From NCBI GenBank assembly GCA_036661035.1, contig JAVWZM010000028.1:1-24739 (forward strand): a stretch of DNA of 24,739 bases. Reading direction: 5' to 3'. Position 1 is the first letter of the stretch; every line of letters begins with the position of its first letter. Shown piece after piece: positions 7,242-14,297 of this stretch. The position numbers were made by a program, and so were the translations under genes. The DNA comes from JAGPHI01 sp036661035. GTDB taxonomy: Bacteria > Bacillota > Clostridia > Oscillospirales > Ruminococcaceae. A model generated the notes under the pieces. That model had not been told where the DNA came from. It ran no database searches and worked only from the letters and a program-made list of their open reading frames with translations.

Positions 7242-8219
7242 TTACGCCGCAGTTTGTGACACGGAGGTTGCCGCTGTTTCTTCCTGCGTTAATACCTCAG
7301 GGGTTCCATTTGCCTGCTGCATATCGGAGGTCGCCGCTGTTTCTTCCTGCACCGGCTGTTCTGCCGTCTGCTCCCTATCCTTCTGCCAACGGTCATAATC
7401 CTCTTGGTTCATATAGTAGCCTTCGTCTGCATTATAGTAAGAGGTATCTACAAGCTTTACAAGCTCCTCTGCGCTCATGCCCGCGTGGAAACGGCCGCGC
7501 AGCATTAGGCTGAATTTCTTGTCAAGCCCTTGATTATCTCGCATGGAAACTTCTATTTTGCGCACATTGCTCACCTTGCCAAGGAGTAAATCGCAGGTGG
7601 GCTTTGCCGCCTTGGCAAATTCCTCGGCGGTTTTATATTCGCCGTTCAGCGTAATATATGCATATACATAATCCGACGCGGTTAAATCCTTCACTGTTTC
7701 GTCCCCTGTAAATTTGCGCAATTCGTTAAAATTCACCGAGATTTGCACGTCGTAAATATCGTTTATCTTGTCGCGGTTGTCAAACAAAATGTCCTCTATT
7801 TCGCGCTCTACATTTGCCATAGCCGCGCTTCTTTGCGGGCCTGCATACATTAGCACTGTCGGCACAAGGGACGCTGTAAAGCTGCCAAAAATAAGCAATA
7901 GGCACATAAAAACAGACAGCCCGTCGTATTTAATCTTCTCGCTTTTACTAAAGCACGCGCTTATAAATATCTCAAGTCCCAGTGCCACAAGCACTAGCGG
8001 CGCAAGCTTAATTATAAGCATAATGTCAACATTCGGCATTAAAAGCGACATTGTAAGGGCAAGCCCTGTAATAATAAGCGCCACGCCCATGGTTAATGTG
8101 CCCACTCTGCGCACACGAGGCTTTTGCGCCGGCGTGTTAATAGGCGGTGTTGGCATTACAGGCGGCTGTAACGGCTCCTCCTTGCGCGGCTCTTGGTCTA
8201 TATTGTTTTCTTGCATCAT
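7242..8219 (-). CDS. membrane protein with a LiaF-like transmembrane region, last gene of the sigma operon
   Basis: A 325-residue protein of unknown function. A Pro-rich cytoplasmic N-terminus (about 1-38) is followed by three membrane helices (about 40-60, 68-90, 101-127). The first two, with the PLVLVALGLEI pattern, resemble the LiaI/LiaF-like membrane region of envelope-stress proteins. The remainder is a soluble domain (about 128-285) and a Thr/Glu/Gln-rich tail carrying QEETAATS twice. The start ATGATG lies after AAAGGAG, which overlaps the stop of the small ORF at 8233-8328. As the distal gene of an ECF sigma operon it may be part of an envelope response; that is inference. Confidence 0.75.
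   Translation of the reverse strand: MMQENNIDQEPRKEEPLQPPVMPTPPINTPAQKPRVRRVGTLTMGVALIITGLALTMSLLMPNVDIMLIIKLAPLVLVALGLEIFISACFSKSEKIKYDGLSVFMCLLLIFGSFTASLVPTVLMYAGPQRSAAMANVEREIEDILFDNRDKINDIYDVQISVNFNELRKFTGDETVKDLTASDYVYAYITLNGEYKTAEEFAKAAKPTCDLLLGKVSNVRKIEVSMRDNQGLDKKFSLMLRGRFHAGMSAEELVKLVDTSYYNADEGYYMNQEDYDRWQKDREQTAEQPVQEETAATSDMQQANGTPEVLTQEETAATSVSQTAA
7263..7350. repeat. in-frame 25-bp direct repeat in the C-terminal tail
   Basis: Copies at 7263-7287 and 7326-7350 share CGCTGTTTCTTCCTGC and differ at one base. The offset is 63 bp, so the reading frame is kept and the protein repeats QEETAATS. It suggests recent duplication in a disordered tail. Confidence 0.8.
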
Positions 8220-8232
8220 TTAAGTATCTCCT

Positions 8233-8328
8233 TTAATGTTTTTGGCGCGCGGTAAAAACTAAAGCGAGCGCCGCGATACATGCGCCGCAGATTATCCCTG
8301 CACGCAAAAAATGTTTACTTGTCATCAT
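8233..8328 (-). CDS. 31-residue single-pass membrane protein in the sigma operon
   Basis: A small ORF starting MMTSKHFLRAG, then a hydrophobic stretch (about 11-26, IICGACIAALALVFT) and a basic end ARQKH. It begins with ATGATG after AAAGGAGC, overlaps the 3' end of the upstream 185-residue gene by 14 bp, and its TAA overlaps the Shine-Dalgarno of the downstream gene. These placements are what a true gene in a packed operon would show. Without it there would be a 95-bp gap. The function is unknown; it could be a small regulator or partner of the neighbouring membrane proteins. It could also be a chance ORF, as no homologue can be checked here. Confidence 0.6.
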   Translation of the reverse strand: MMTSKHFLRAGIICGACIAALALVFTARQKH

Positions 8329-8872
8329 TTGCTCCTTTAAATTCCACGTCTATATCGTTTGTCATTACGCTACCCTTGCCGCGCACAAGCACAACGCCAA
8401 GCCACACCAAAGCCGCGGCTATAATCATGGTGGGGATATTCCTTAAAATATCGCCAAGCCAATACAGCTCAAGCTGAGAAATCACATTGTAAATCAGCGG
8501 CGAAACAAGCTGGCTGTAAAGCATGTATAGCCCCAATACTATCACACCGACACCGATTATTTTATGCCTTTTTTCGACAAACGGTTTAAAATCGCTCTTT
8601 ATTCTTGCGTCTAGCTTAAACAGATATTCGTCCGGCTCTGCCGCGCGCTGTTCCTGTGTAAAATGCGCCACATGGAATGTATCGAAAAAGCTGTACACCA
8701 TAATTACAGGTATAAACATTCCGAAAATCCATATATTCAGTATTCCTGAAACGCCCACAACGCAGCAAAACGCCGTAAGCAGGCTAAGCCCGCGTTTCAT
8801 ATAGCCATGATACATCTGCCCTGCGCCCGGTAGCCATGCGCATATAAAGGTTAAAATTGTGCTTTTTTTCAT
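8315..8872 (-). CDS. polytopic membrane protein of unknown function (TM2-like N-terminus)
   Basis: A 185-residue protein. The N-terminal part has two hydrophobic segments (about 5-22 and 28-62) around PGAGQMYHGYMKRGLSLL, which resembles the TM2-type pattern of proline, glycines and an aromatic in a short turn. A charged cytoplasmic stretch (about 70-105) follows, then two more helices (about 108-128 and 148-170) with a LiaF-like look. The ATG follows GGAGGAG and sits 17 bp after the anti-sigma gene, so the pair is probably cotranscribed. I cannot name a function. Its place argues for an envelope role under the sigma factor. Confidence 0.75.
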   Translation of the reverse strand: MKKSTILTFICAWLPGAGQMYHGYMKRGLSLLTAFCCVVGVSGILNIWIFGMFIPVIMVYSFFDTFHVAHFTQEQRAAEPDEYLFKLDARIKSDFKPFVEKRHKIIGVGVIVLGLYMLYSQLVSPLIYNVISQLELYWLGDILRNIPTMIIAAALVWLGVVLVRGKGSVMTNDIDVEFKGANDDK

Positions 8873-8889
8873 AGTTAATTTCTCCTCCG

Positions 8890-9609
8890 CTATTTAGCTG
8901 TAATTTCTTTAAGCTTATTAATGTTTTCTTCATCACGTTTCAAGGTTTCTTCTTTTGCGTAATTGTCTTTATTTTTAATGGCATCTTCAAGCTTTAGTTG
9001 TTCATCTTGTTTTGCCTTAATTTTGGCTTTTTCTTCTGCCTTTTTCTTTTCTGCCGCTTGTCGCTCTGCCTTTAGCTTCGCCACTGCCTTTTCTTTGCGA
9101 GCTTGCTCTTTTAAAATAGATTTTTGTATTTGCGCTGCGCGCTCTGCCTCGCTTTGCACTGTTACTGTGCCAAATAAGCCGCTGACGCCGCTTTTTAATT
9201 CGCTTGTAATATCACCTATAAAATTACTTGCGTTTTCTACCATGCTTGGCTTTTGCTGCGCCTCGGTAACAGGCGGCTTTGCGCCCTGAGATATTTGTAT
9301 GGCGTTTGAAAATATACCTGTACTCCATACCGCTACGCCAAACACTACCGCCGCCGCCACTGTGCCGTATTTTGAAAGGGCAAAGCTTATAAGCTTGCGA
9401 TGCCAGCGCGACATTATAGACGGGGCAAGGTGCTTTTGCGGAATACGTAGCTTATCATCTGTAAGCAAATCTGTATATTTTACAAGGCAGTCGTCGCAAA
9501 AGCTGAGATGCTCTGATACTTCTAGACTTTGCATTTCGTCCAATTCTTCATTAATTGCAAGTATAAGCGCGTCTTGCGTTAAATGCCCTTTTTCGTTAAA
9601 TAATTCCAT
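8890..9609 (-). CDS. anti-sigma factor with zinc motif, one TM helix and an external coiled coil
   Basis: A 239-residue regulator expected to hold the upstream sigma factor at the membrane. The N-terminal cytoplasmic part has His34-x3-Cys38-x2-Cys41 (HLSFCDDC), the ZAS zinc-binding motif of anti-sigma factors. One membrane helix follows at about 81-100. Outside, after a linker, residues about 160-239 are almost all Lys, Glu, Ala and Gln and should form a long coiled coil; this is unusual, since many anti-sigma proteins have a globular sensor there. It overlaps the sigma gene by 14 bp, so expression is coupled. The signal sensed is unknown. Confidence 0.88.
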   Translation of the reverse strand: MELFNEKGHLTQDALILAINEELDEMQSLEVSEHLSFCDDCLVKYTDLLTDDKLRIPQKHLAPSIMSRWHRKLISFALSKYGTVAAAVVFGVAVWSTGIFSNAIQISQGAKPPVTEAQQKPSMVENASNFIGDITSELKSGVSGLFGTVTVQSEAERAAQIQKSILKEQARKEKAVAKLKAERQAAEKKKAEEKAKIKAKQDEQLKLEDAIKNKDNYAKEETLKRDEENINKLKEITAK

Positions 9610-10150
9610 TAAGCTTTCCCCCTTCTATTTTTTCGCGTAAAATTTGTTTGGCTCTGTAAAGCTGTGTATGTACCGTTTTAGGTGGACGCTCCAGTGCCCT
9701 TGATATTTCCTCTACACTGCGCTCGTTTATAAAAAACATCTCCGACACTAGGCGATACGGCTCTTTAAGAGAATATATTTCCTCATGTATGCGCTTTACC
9801 GTATCTTTTTCTATGGTGATGTCCTCGGGCGCAGGTGCAAATGCAATAGTGTTTTGCGCTGTGTCCAATGCCTCGTCCTCTGTGGCAGAAACTCGGCGGT
9901 TATACGCGCTTTTTAGGTAATCCTTTGCCTTATTGGTGGCTATGCGCGCAAGCCATGGTTTTTCTGCACCCTTTGGGCAGGTATCTATATGGCTAAACGC
10001 CGAAATAAAAGTTTCTTGGGTTAAATCCTCCGCTGTGGAGTGGTTTTTAGTAAACTGATAACAAATGGTGTATACCAAACGTTCATATTTTTCGCATAAT
10101 ACACCGACATCTTGTTTTTGCATATCCCGTTCGGGCCACCACCTCTCCAC
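9596..10150 (-). CDS. ECF-family RNA polymerase sigma factor
   Basis: An alternative sigma factor that would direct RNA polymerase to a small regulon, probably including its own operon. Region 2 spans about 20-88 (YERLVYTIC, then DLTQETFISAF), and region 4 about 118-174 with the helix-turn-helix SVEEISRALERPPKTVHTQL. There is no region 3 or 1.1, as usual for ECF types. The GTG at 10150 gives 184 residues; an ATG at 10123 gives 175 and starts closer to where the family usually begins. Neither has a strong Shine-Dalgarno, so the start is uncertain. The downstream gene is its likely anti-sigma partner. Confidence 0.92.
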   Translation of the reverse strand: MERWWPERDMQKQDVGVLCEKYERLVYTICYQFTKNHSTAEDLTQETFISAFSHIDTCPKGAEKPWLARIATNKAKDYLKSAYNRRVSATEDEALDTAQNTIAFAPAPEDITIEKDTVKRIHEEIYSLKEPYRLVSEMFFINERSVEEISRALERPPKTVHTQLYRAKQILREKIEGGKLNGII

Positions 10151-10235
10151 AACACCCTTGCATTAATTAAAACGAAACCCATAATGCTTTTTCTTCAATA
10201 AATTCAATATTTTTTAAATTTCGGCTGAATATTTT

Positions 10236-10277
10236 AAAAAAACGGCCGTCCGCCGCTTTGCGCGGTGCGGTCGGTCG
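10236..10277 (-). terminator. terminator after the minus-strand export-family gene
   Basis: Read on the minus strand, a GC-rich stem (CGACCGACCGCACCGC with CGGCGGACGGCCG, a bulge and one mismatch) is followed by seven T (complement of 10236-10242). It would end transcripts from 10899-10411. A possible promoter sits only 19 bp upstream of it. Confidence 0.7.
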
Positions 10278-10295
10278 CTTTATAAAATTGCATAC

Positions 10296-10324
10296 ATTAT
10301 AGCAATTTAACTTGACATTGCTAT
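10296..10324 (-). promoter_or_regulatory. possible extended -10 promoter inside an inverted repeat
   Basis: On the minus strand TGCTATAAT (complement of 10296-10304) fits an extended -10 element; no -35 is obvious. It overlaps the left arm of ATAGCAAT-N10-ATTGCTAT (10299-10324), a perfect 8-bp inverted repeat that could be an operator. It points at the sigma gene, but the terminator-like hairpin lies in between. Confidence 0.35.
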
Positions 10325-10410
10325 TGTGCAAGCTTTAAAACACCATCTGTCATAAGAAAAGTTGCTGTAAATTTTCGCTATTTGCAATGCATCTCCAAAG
10401 CGTTTACACA

Positions 10411-10899
10411 TTACGCAAACATCATGCCTATTGCGCCGAAAAGCCCGGCAGAGGCGGCACCCATAATAAGCCCTGCCGTCATCACGCCTGCCATTACGGC
10501 TATAACGCTGGGCCAAAATTTCATGTCCAGCAAGGTGGCTGCAAGGCTGCCTGTCCACGCGCCTGTGCCCGGCAGAGGGATAGCCACAAACACAAACAAA
10601 GCCCAGTACAGCCCCTTGCCTGCCTTCTCTTGCAGCTTGTCGCCTGCCTTCATGCCTTTTTCGTAAAAGAAATCGAAAAATTTGCCCACGTGGGGCAATT
10701 TAGTACACCAGATAAGCACTGCCTTGCTAAACAGTATAATAATTGGCACAGGCAGCATATTGCCGATAACCGCTATTATATAGGTAGGTATCAGCGGCAG
10801 CCCTTGGGCAACGCCCACAGGTATTGCGCCACGCAGCTCAATAAGCGGCACCATGGATATAAATAAAACCCAAAAATATTTTTTCAGTAATGCTAACAT
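10411..10899 (-). CDS. small multidrug-export family membrane protein (COG2426 type)
   Basis: A 162-residue integral membrane protein with about four to five helices. The N-terminal MVPLIELRGAIPVG and the central IPLPGTGAWTGSLAATLL are the signature segments I associate with the Sm_multidrug_ex family (PF06695). Members are annotated as putative exporters, but the transport role is poorly tested. The ATG follows AAAAGGTGG. It is divergent from lemA and ends ahead of a terminator, so it is likely a single-gene unit. The stretch ELRGAIP is also seen in related DedA-like membrane proteins, which is the main alternative reading. Confidence 0.85.
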   Translation of the reverse strand: MLALLKKYFWVLFISMVPLIELRGAIPVGVAQGLPLIPTYIIAVIGNMLPVPIIILFSKAVLIWCTKLPHVGKFFDFFYEKGMKAGDKLQEKAGKGLYWALFVFVAIPLPGTGAWTGSLAATLLDMKFWPSVIAVMAGVMTAGLIMGAASAGLFGAIGMMFA

Positions 10900-10959
10900 A
10901 AATCCACCTTTTCTTTATACAGGCAAGCAATCTATCCATTGCGAATATGCCTGCATCTA

Positions 10960-10988
10960 TTGTAATCTTTATTAATATATCTTATTAT
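10960..10988 (+). promoter_or_regulatory. possible promoter for lemA
   Basis: TTGTAA (10960-10965), a 17-bp spacer and TATTAT (10983-10988) give a reasonable sigma-A site 61 bp before the lemA start. Confidence 0.45.
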
Positions 10989-11049
10989 ATAACAAAAGGC
11001 AATGCTTTTTGCAAAAACTTTGCTTTTAATAATGAAAGGCGGTATTTTT

Positions 11050-11607
11050 ATGCCAGTTTGGTTGATAGTTATTTTAGTGGTAATAGTTTTAATTGTTGTA
11101 TGGGGTACAAGCATTTATAATAAGCTTGTGCGCGCGCGCAACGATTGTGAGGAAGGCTTTTCCACCATGGACGTATATATGAAAAAGCGTTTCGATTTAG
11201 TGCCGAACCTTGTGGAAACTGTAAAGGGCTACGCAAAGCATGAGGGTGAAACCTTGGAAAAGGTAATTGCCGCGCGCAATTCCACAGCATCTGCCGCCAC
11301 GCCAGAGGCACGTGCCGAAAGCGAAAATGTGCTTTCCGGTGCTTTGCGTCAGCTATTTGCTTTGTCTGAGGCGTATCCCGACTTAAAGGCAAATACCAAT
11401 TTTATGGATTTGCAAGCACAGCTAAAGCGTATTGAAGAAGATATTGCAAACTCTCGCAAATTCTACAACGCAGTGGTGAAAGCCTATAATAACGCCTGCA
11501 TGATGATACCCAGCAGTATTGTGGCGTCCTTGGGCGGTTTTAAAACCAAAACCATGTTTATCGTGGACGACGAGGCAGAGCGTCAAAATGTAAAGGTGCA
11601 GTTTTAA
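11050..11607 (+). CDS. lemA: LemA family membrane protein
   Basis: A 185-residue protein with one N-terminal membrane helix (about 3-19) and a helical soluble domain. Family marks are YNKLVRARNDCEEGFSTMDV, then KRFDLVPNLVETVKGYAKHE, KANTNFMDLQAQLKRIEEDI and RKFYNAVVKAYN. The biochemical role of LemA proteins is not settled; they are often next to DUF2207 or TPM-domain genes, as here. I start it at ATG 11050, seven bases after AAAGGCGG, rather than at 11002, which lacks a ribosome-binding site and would add 16 residues. The next gene starts directly after its stop codon, indicating an operon. Confidence 0.92.
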   Translation: MPVWLIVILVVIVLIVVWGTSIYNKLVRARNDCEEGFSTMDVYMKKRFDLVPNLVETVKGYAKHEGETLEKVIAARNSTASAATPEARAESENVLSGALRQLFALSEAYPDLKANTNFMDLQAQLKRIEEDIANSRKFYNAVVKAYNNACMMIPSSIVASLGGFKTKTMFIVDDEAERQNVKVQF

Positions 11608-13506
11608 ATGAAAAAGCTTTTTATACTGGCGGCAATGGCGGCTATGATGCTGTTTGCCGCGCCCTGCGCAAATGCCGCAGAGCTTGATACGGGATATAAT
11701 ATCCTAGATTACAATATAGATGCCGTGTATCACGAAAACAATACCGTTACACAAACCGAGGTTTTGACGGTGCGTTTCAACGAGGCGCGCCACGGCATTT
11801 ACCGCGCCTTTCCAAGCACCGTTAAGGTAGAAAAAGCTACACCCGACGGCGTGCGCACAGTGCCTTATAAAATCAAAATCCGCGATATCAGCGTGCCGGG
11901 CTTCGAGCATGAAACCGAATACAATAACGGGCTTATTCTTTTGAAAATAGGCGATAAAGACGAAACGCTGTTTGGCGAAGTAACCTATTCTATTTCCTTT
12001 ACAATGGATATGGGCGACGACCGTATTGAAGATTACGACGAAGTGTTCTATACCTTGCTGGGCGTAGATTTTACAGCACCTGTAGAGCATTGCACATTTT
12101 CTCTCAGCTTTGATAAGCCACTGCCAAGTGGCACAGTGCCCACTGTATATTCGGGCGTTTACGGCAGCAAAAGCGGCGACAATTCAAAGCTTTCTTTCAC
12201 CGCAAGCGAAAACGCCATATTTGGCGAGAGCGTTTCTCCCCTTGCCCTTGGGGAGGGCATTTCCGTGTATACCAAGCTGCCTGAGGGATATTTTACAAAC
12301 GAACGCGAATATTCCAAGGCATTGCCGTGGATAGCCATAATAGCCACCGGCATTTTGGCATTGGCGGCAATAGCATACTGCGTAACCGTGCATACGCAAA
12401 AGCCCGTACAAACTGTGGAATTTTATCCGCCAAACGGCGTTACACCTGCGGAGGTGGGCTTTATTATAGACGGCAGCGCAAGCGATAAAGATTTGCTTTC
12501 GCTGATAATTTATTTTGCCGACAAGGGCTATTGCACGCTTTCGGGGGAAGAAAACTCCATGTCTGTAACCCGTGTAAAGCCCTTGCCCGAAAATTCTCCT
12601 CATTACATGCAAACGTTTTTTGACGCCCTTTTTGAAAAAGGCGAAACCTGCGCCCTTAAAGATCCCGGGGTAGCGTTTTATAATGCCTTACAAGGGGCAA
12701 AAAGCATGCTCGGCAGCGAGTTTCAAGGGCAGCGCAAGCTAGATAGCCCGTCTGCATCTGCACTGGCTTTATCGGTGCCGTTTATTTTTGGCGGTCTGTT
12801 TGTGCTTATTGCTCTTGCGTCCACACAGGGCATCAGCACGGCTGCCGTAATTTTGTCGGTATTTTCCGCCTTGGCAATCGGCTTTGCGGGCGTAGCTTGC
12901 TATATGGCGAAACGCAGCTGGAATTTTGCGTCCATGGGCACGCGCGCCGCATATCTGGTAGGCATAGGCGTTTTATCTTCGTTTGGCGTTGGCATTGCTG
13001 TATTGGCAGACTATTTCAGCACTCTTGCTTACATTATGCCACCATATACCATTACAGCGTCGTATTTAATCTGCCTTATTGCCGCGCTATGCATTTCTCG
13101 CACGTCAAAGCCGTCTGCATACTACACCGAGGTTGCAGGCAAATTAATGGGGCTGCGCGCCTTTATCGAAAAGGCGGAGCTTGCGCGCATAGAGCTTTTA
13201 GTGAGGGATAATCCCGAATATTTTTACAGTATTCTTCCCTATGCATATGTTTTCGGCTTATCCGATACATGGACAAAGCAATTTGAAACCATGGCTGTAC
13301 CGCCGCCCACATGGTATTGCGGCGGCAATCTTTCCATGTTTGACATGTACTGGATCAGCCGTTCGCTAAACCACAGCTATTCCGACATGATAACCCATGT
13401 AAGCGCCGCCAACATGCAAAGCGGCGGCAATGGCGGCACCTCCTTTGGCGGTGGTGGCGGCTTTTCGGGCGGCGGCTTTGGCGGCGGTGGCGGAGGAAGC
13501 TGGTAG
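11608..13506 (+). CDS. DUF2207 domain membrane protein with a glycine-rich tail
   Basis: A 632-residue protein of unknown function. A signal peptide (about 1-23, ending ANA) leads into an extracytoplasmic DUF2207-like beta domain (about 25-230; LDTGYNILDYNIDAVYHENN is typical of its start). A membrane helix follows at about 234-254, then a cytoplasmic segment with EVGFIIDGSASDKDLLSLII, more hydrophobic helices at about 386-410 and further on, and a C-terminal run of Gly with Ser and Phe ending GGGGSW. The Gly-rich end is common in this family. Its ATG directly follows the lemA stop, and LemA/DUF2207 pairs are widespread, so joint action at the envelope is likely but unproven. Confidence 0.9.
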   Translation: MKKLFILAAMAAMMLFAAPCANAAELDTGYNILDYNIDAVYHENNTVTQTEVLTVRFNEARHGIYRAFPSTVKVEKATPDGVRTVPYKIKIRDISVPGFEHETEYNNGLILLKIGDKDETLFGEVTYSISFTMDMGDDRIEDYDEVFYTLLGVDFTAPVEHCTFSLSFDKPLPSGTVPTVYSGVYGSKSGDNSKLSFTASENAIFGESVSPLALGEGISVYTKLPEGYFTNEREYSKALPWIAIIATGILALAAIAYCVTVHTQKPVQTVEFYPPNGVTPAEVGFIIDGSASDKDLLSLIIYFADKGYCTLSGEENSMSVTRVKPLPENSPHYMQTFFDALFEKGETCALKDPGVAFYNALQGAKSMLGSEFQGQRKLDSPSASALALSVPFIFGGLFVLIALASTQGISTAAVILSVFSALAIGFAGVACYMAKRSWNFASMGTRAAYLVGIGVLSSFGVGIAVLADYFSTLAYIMPPYTITASYLICLIAALCISRTSKPSAYYTEVAGKLMGLRAFIEKAELARIELLVRDNPEYFYSILPYAYVFGLSDTWTKQFETMAVPPPTWYCGGNLSMFDMYWISRSLNHSYSDMITHVSAANMQSGGNGGTSFGGGGGFSGGGFGGGGGGSW

Positions 13507-13665
13507 CCTTGCGCATATATGGCTATGCCTTTTTACAAAAGCACAGCCTGTCGCAGCCCGGCTTGCTTACAGCGTCTTTGTAGAATTTAGTACCGATACA
13601 AATTTCGTAAGATGATTTTTATTTACTTATTCTTTTGTTTTTAATCGTTGCGTCTGCAATTTTTA

Positions 13666-13694
13666 TTGACAAAGCCTTTGCTTTTCCTTACACT
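13666..13694 (+). promoter_or_regulatory. promoter for the ECF-S/kinase pair
   Basis: TTGACA (13666-13671), a 17-bp spacer and TACACT (13689-13694) form a strong sigma-A site. Transcription would start near 13701. The rest of 13507-13665 holds no feature I can support. Confidence 0.75.
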
Positions 13695-13695
13695 T

Positions 13696-13733
13696 ATAGA
13701 TGCCGCAAATAAACTTAACGCTGCGGCATCTAT
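13696..13733. promoter_or_regulatory. 12-bp inverted repeat at the predicted start site
   Basis: ATAGATGCCGCA (13696-13707) and TGCGGCATCTAT (13722-13733) are perfect inverted arms around 14 bp. The left arm abuts the -10 and covers the start site, as an operator would. As RNA it could form a 5' hairpin, though only part of the left arm would be transcribed. Confidence 0.55.
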
Positions 13734-13756
13734 TTCATTTATTAAGGAGTTTATTT

Positions 13757-14293
13757 ATGAAAAAAGCGTTTTCTACCAAAAAAATAATTTTAGGCGGGCT
13801 TTTTGTTGCTCTTGCTTATATACTGCCGTACCTTACGGGCAATCTCGGCGCACTTGGGCAAATGATATCCCCTATGCATCTTCCCATTTTGCTATGCGGC
13901 TTTGTTTGCGGCGGCCCTGTAGCACTTATCGCAGGGCTTGTTTCCCCTATTTTACGCTCTGCCCTAGTGGGCATGCCGCCCATGTTCCCTACAGCTATTG
14001 CCATGGCATTTGAGCTTGCGGCATATGGTTTCTTTGCCGGATTTTTCTATAATAAGCTTGCAAAGAAAACCTTGAATATTTACATTTCTCTTATCCTTTC
14101 CATGCTGTGCGGACGCGTGGTGTGGGGCGTTGTATCGTTTATACTATATGGCATACAAGGCACGCCTTTTACATTAAGTATATTCTTTACAGGTGCTTTT
14201 GTTAGAGCTGTTCCTGCCATTATTTTGCAAATTGTAATCATTCCGCTTATCGTAATTGCGCTAAAACGCGCTAAAATATTAAAAGAGGATTAA
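13757..14293 (+). CDS. ECF transporter S component, unknown substrate
   Basis: A 178-residue membrane protein with about six helices. The segments ISPMHLPILLCGFVCGGPVA and GMPPMFPTAIAMAFELAAYG are recognisable from a clostridial family of ECF substrate-binding subunits, probably of the PF12822 type. It would capture a vitamin-like small molecule and work with a shared EcfAAT module encoded elsewhere. The ATG at 13757 follows AAGGAG (13744-13749); an in-frame extension to 13700 would overlap the predicted start of the mRNA and is rejected. The kinase gene starts 4 bp after its stop. The kinase suggests a ligand that is phosphorylated after entry, such as a nucleoside or a vitamin alcohol. Confidence 0.87.
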   Translation: MKKAFSTKKIILGGLFVALAYILPYLTGNLGALGQMISPMHLPILLCGFVCGGPVALIAGLVSPILRSALVGMPPMFPTAIAMAFELAAYGFFAGFFYNKLAKKTLNIYISLILSMLCGRVVWGVVSFILYGIQGTPFTLSIFFTGAFVRAVPAIILQIVIIPLIVIALKRAKILKED

Positions 14294-14297
14294 TGAC

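Noticed and set aside
11002..11049. upstream start for lemA
   Set aside because: It has no ribosome-binding site and adds residues unlike the family; ATG 11050 has AAAGGCGG at good spacing.
13696..13760. preQ1 riboswitch ahead of the ECF-S gene
   Set aside because: The leader lacks the C-rich loop and the A-rich tail pairing pattern of preQ1 aptamers; only a simple inverted repeat is present.
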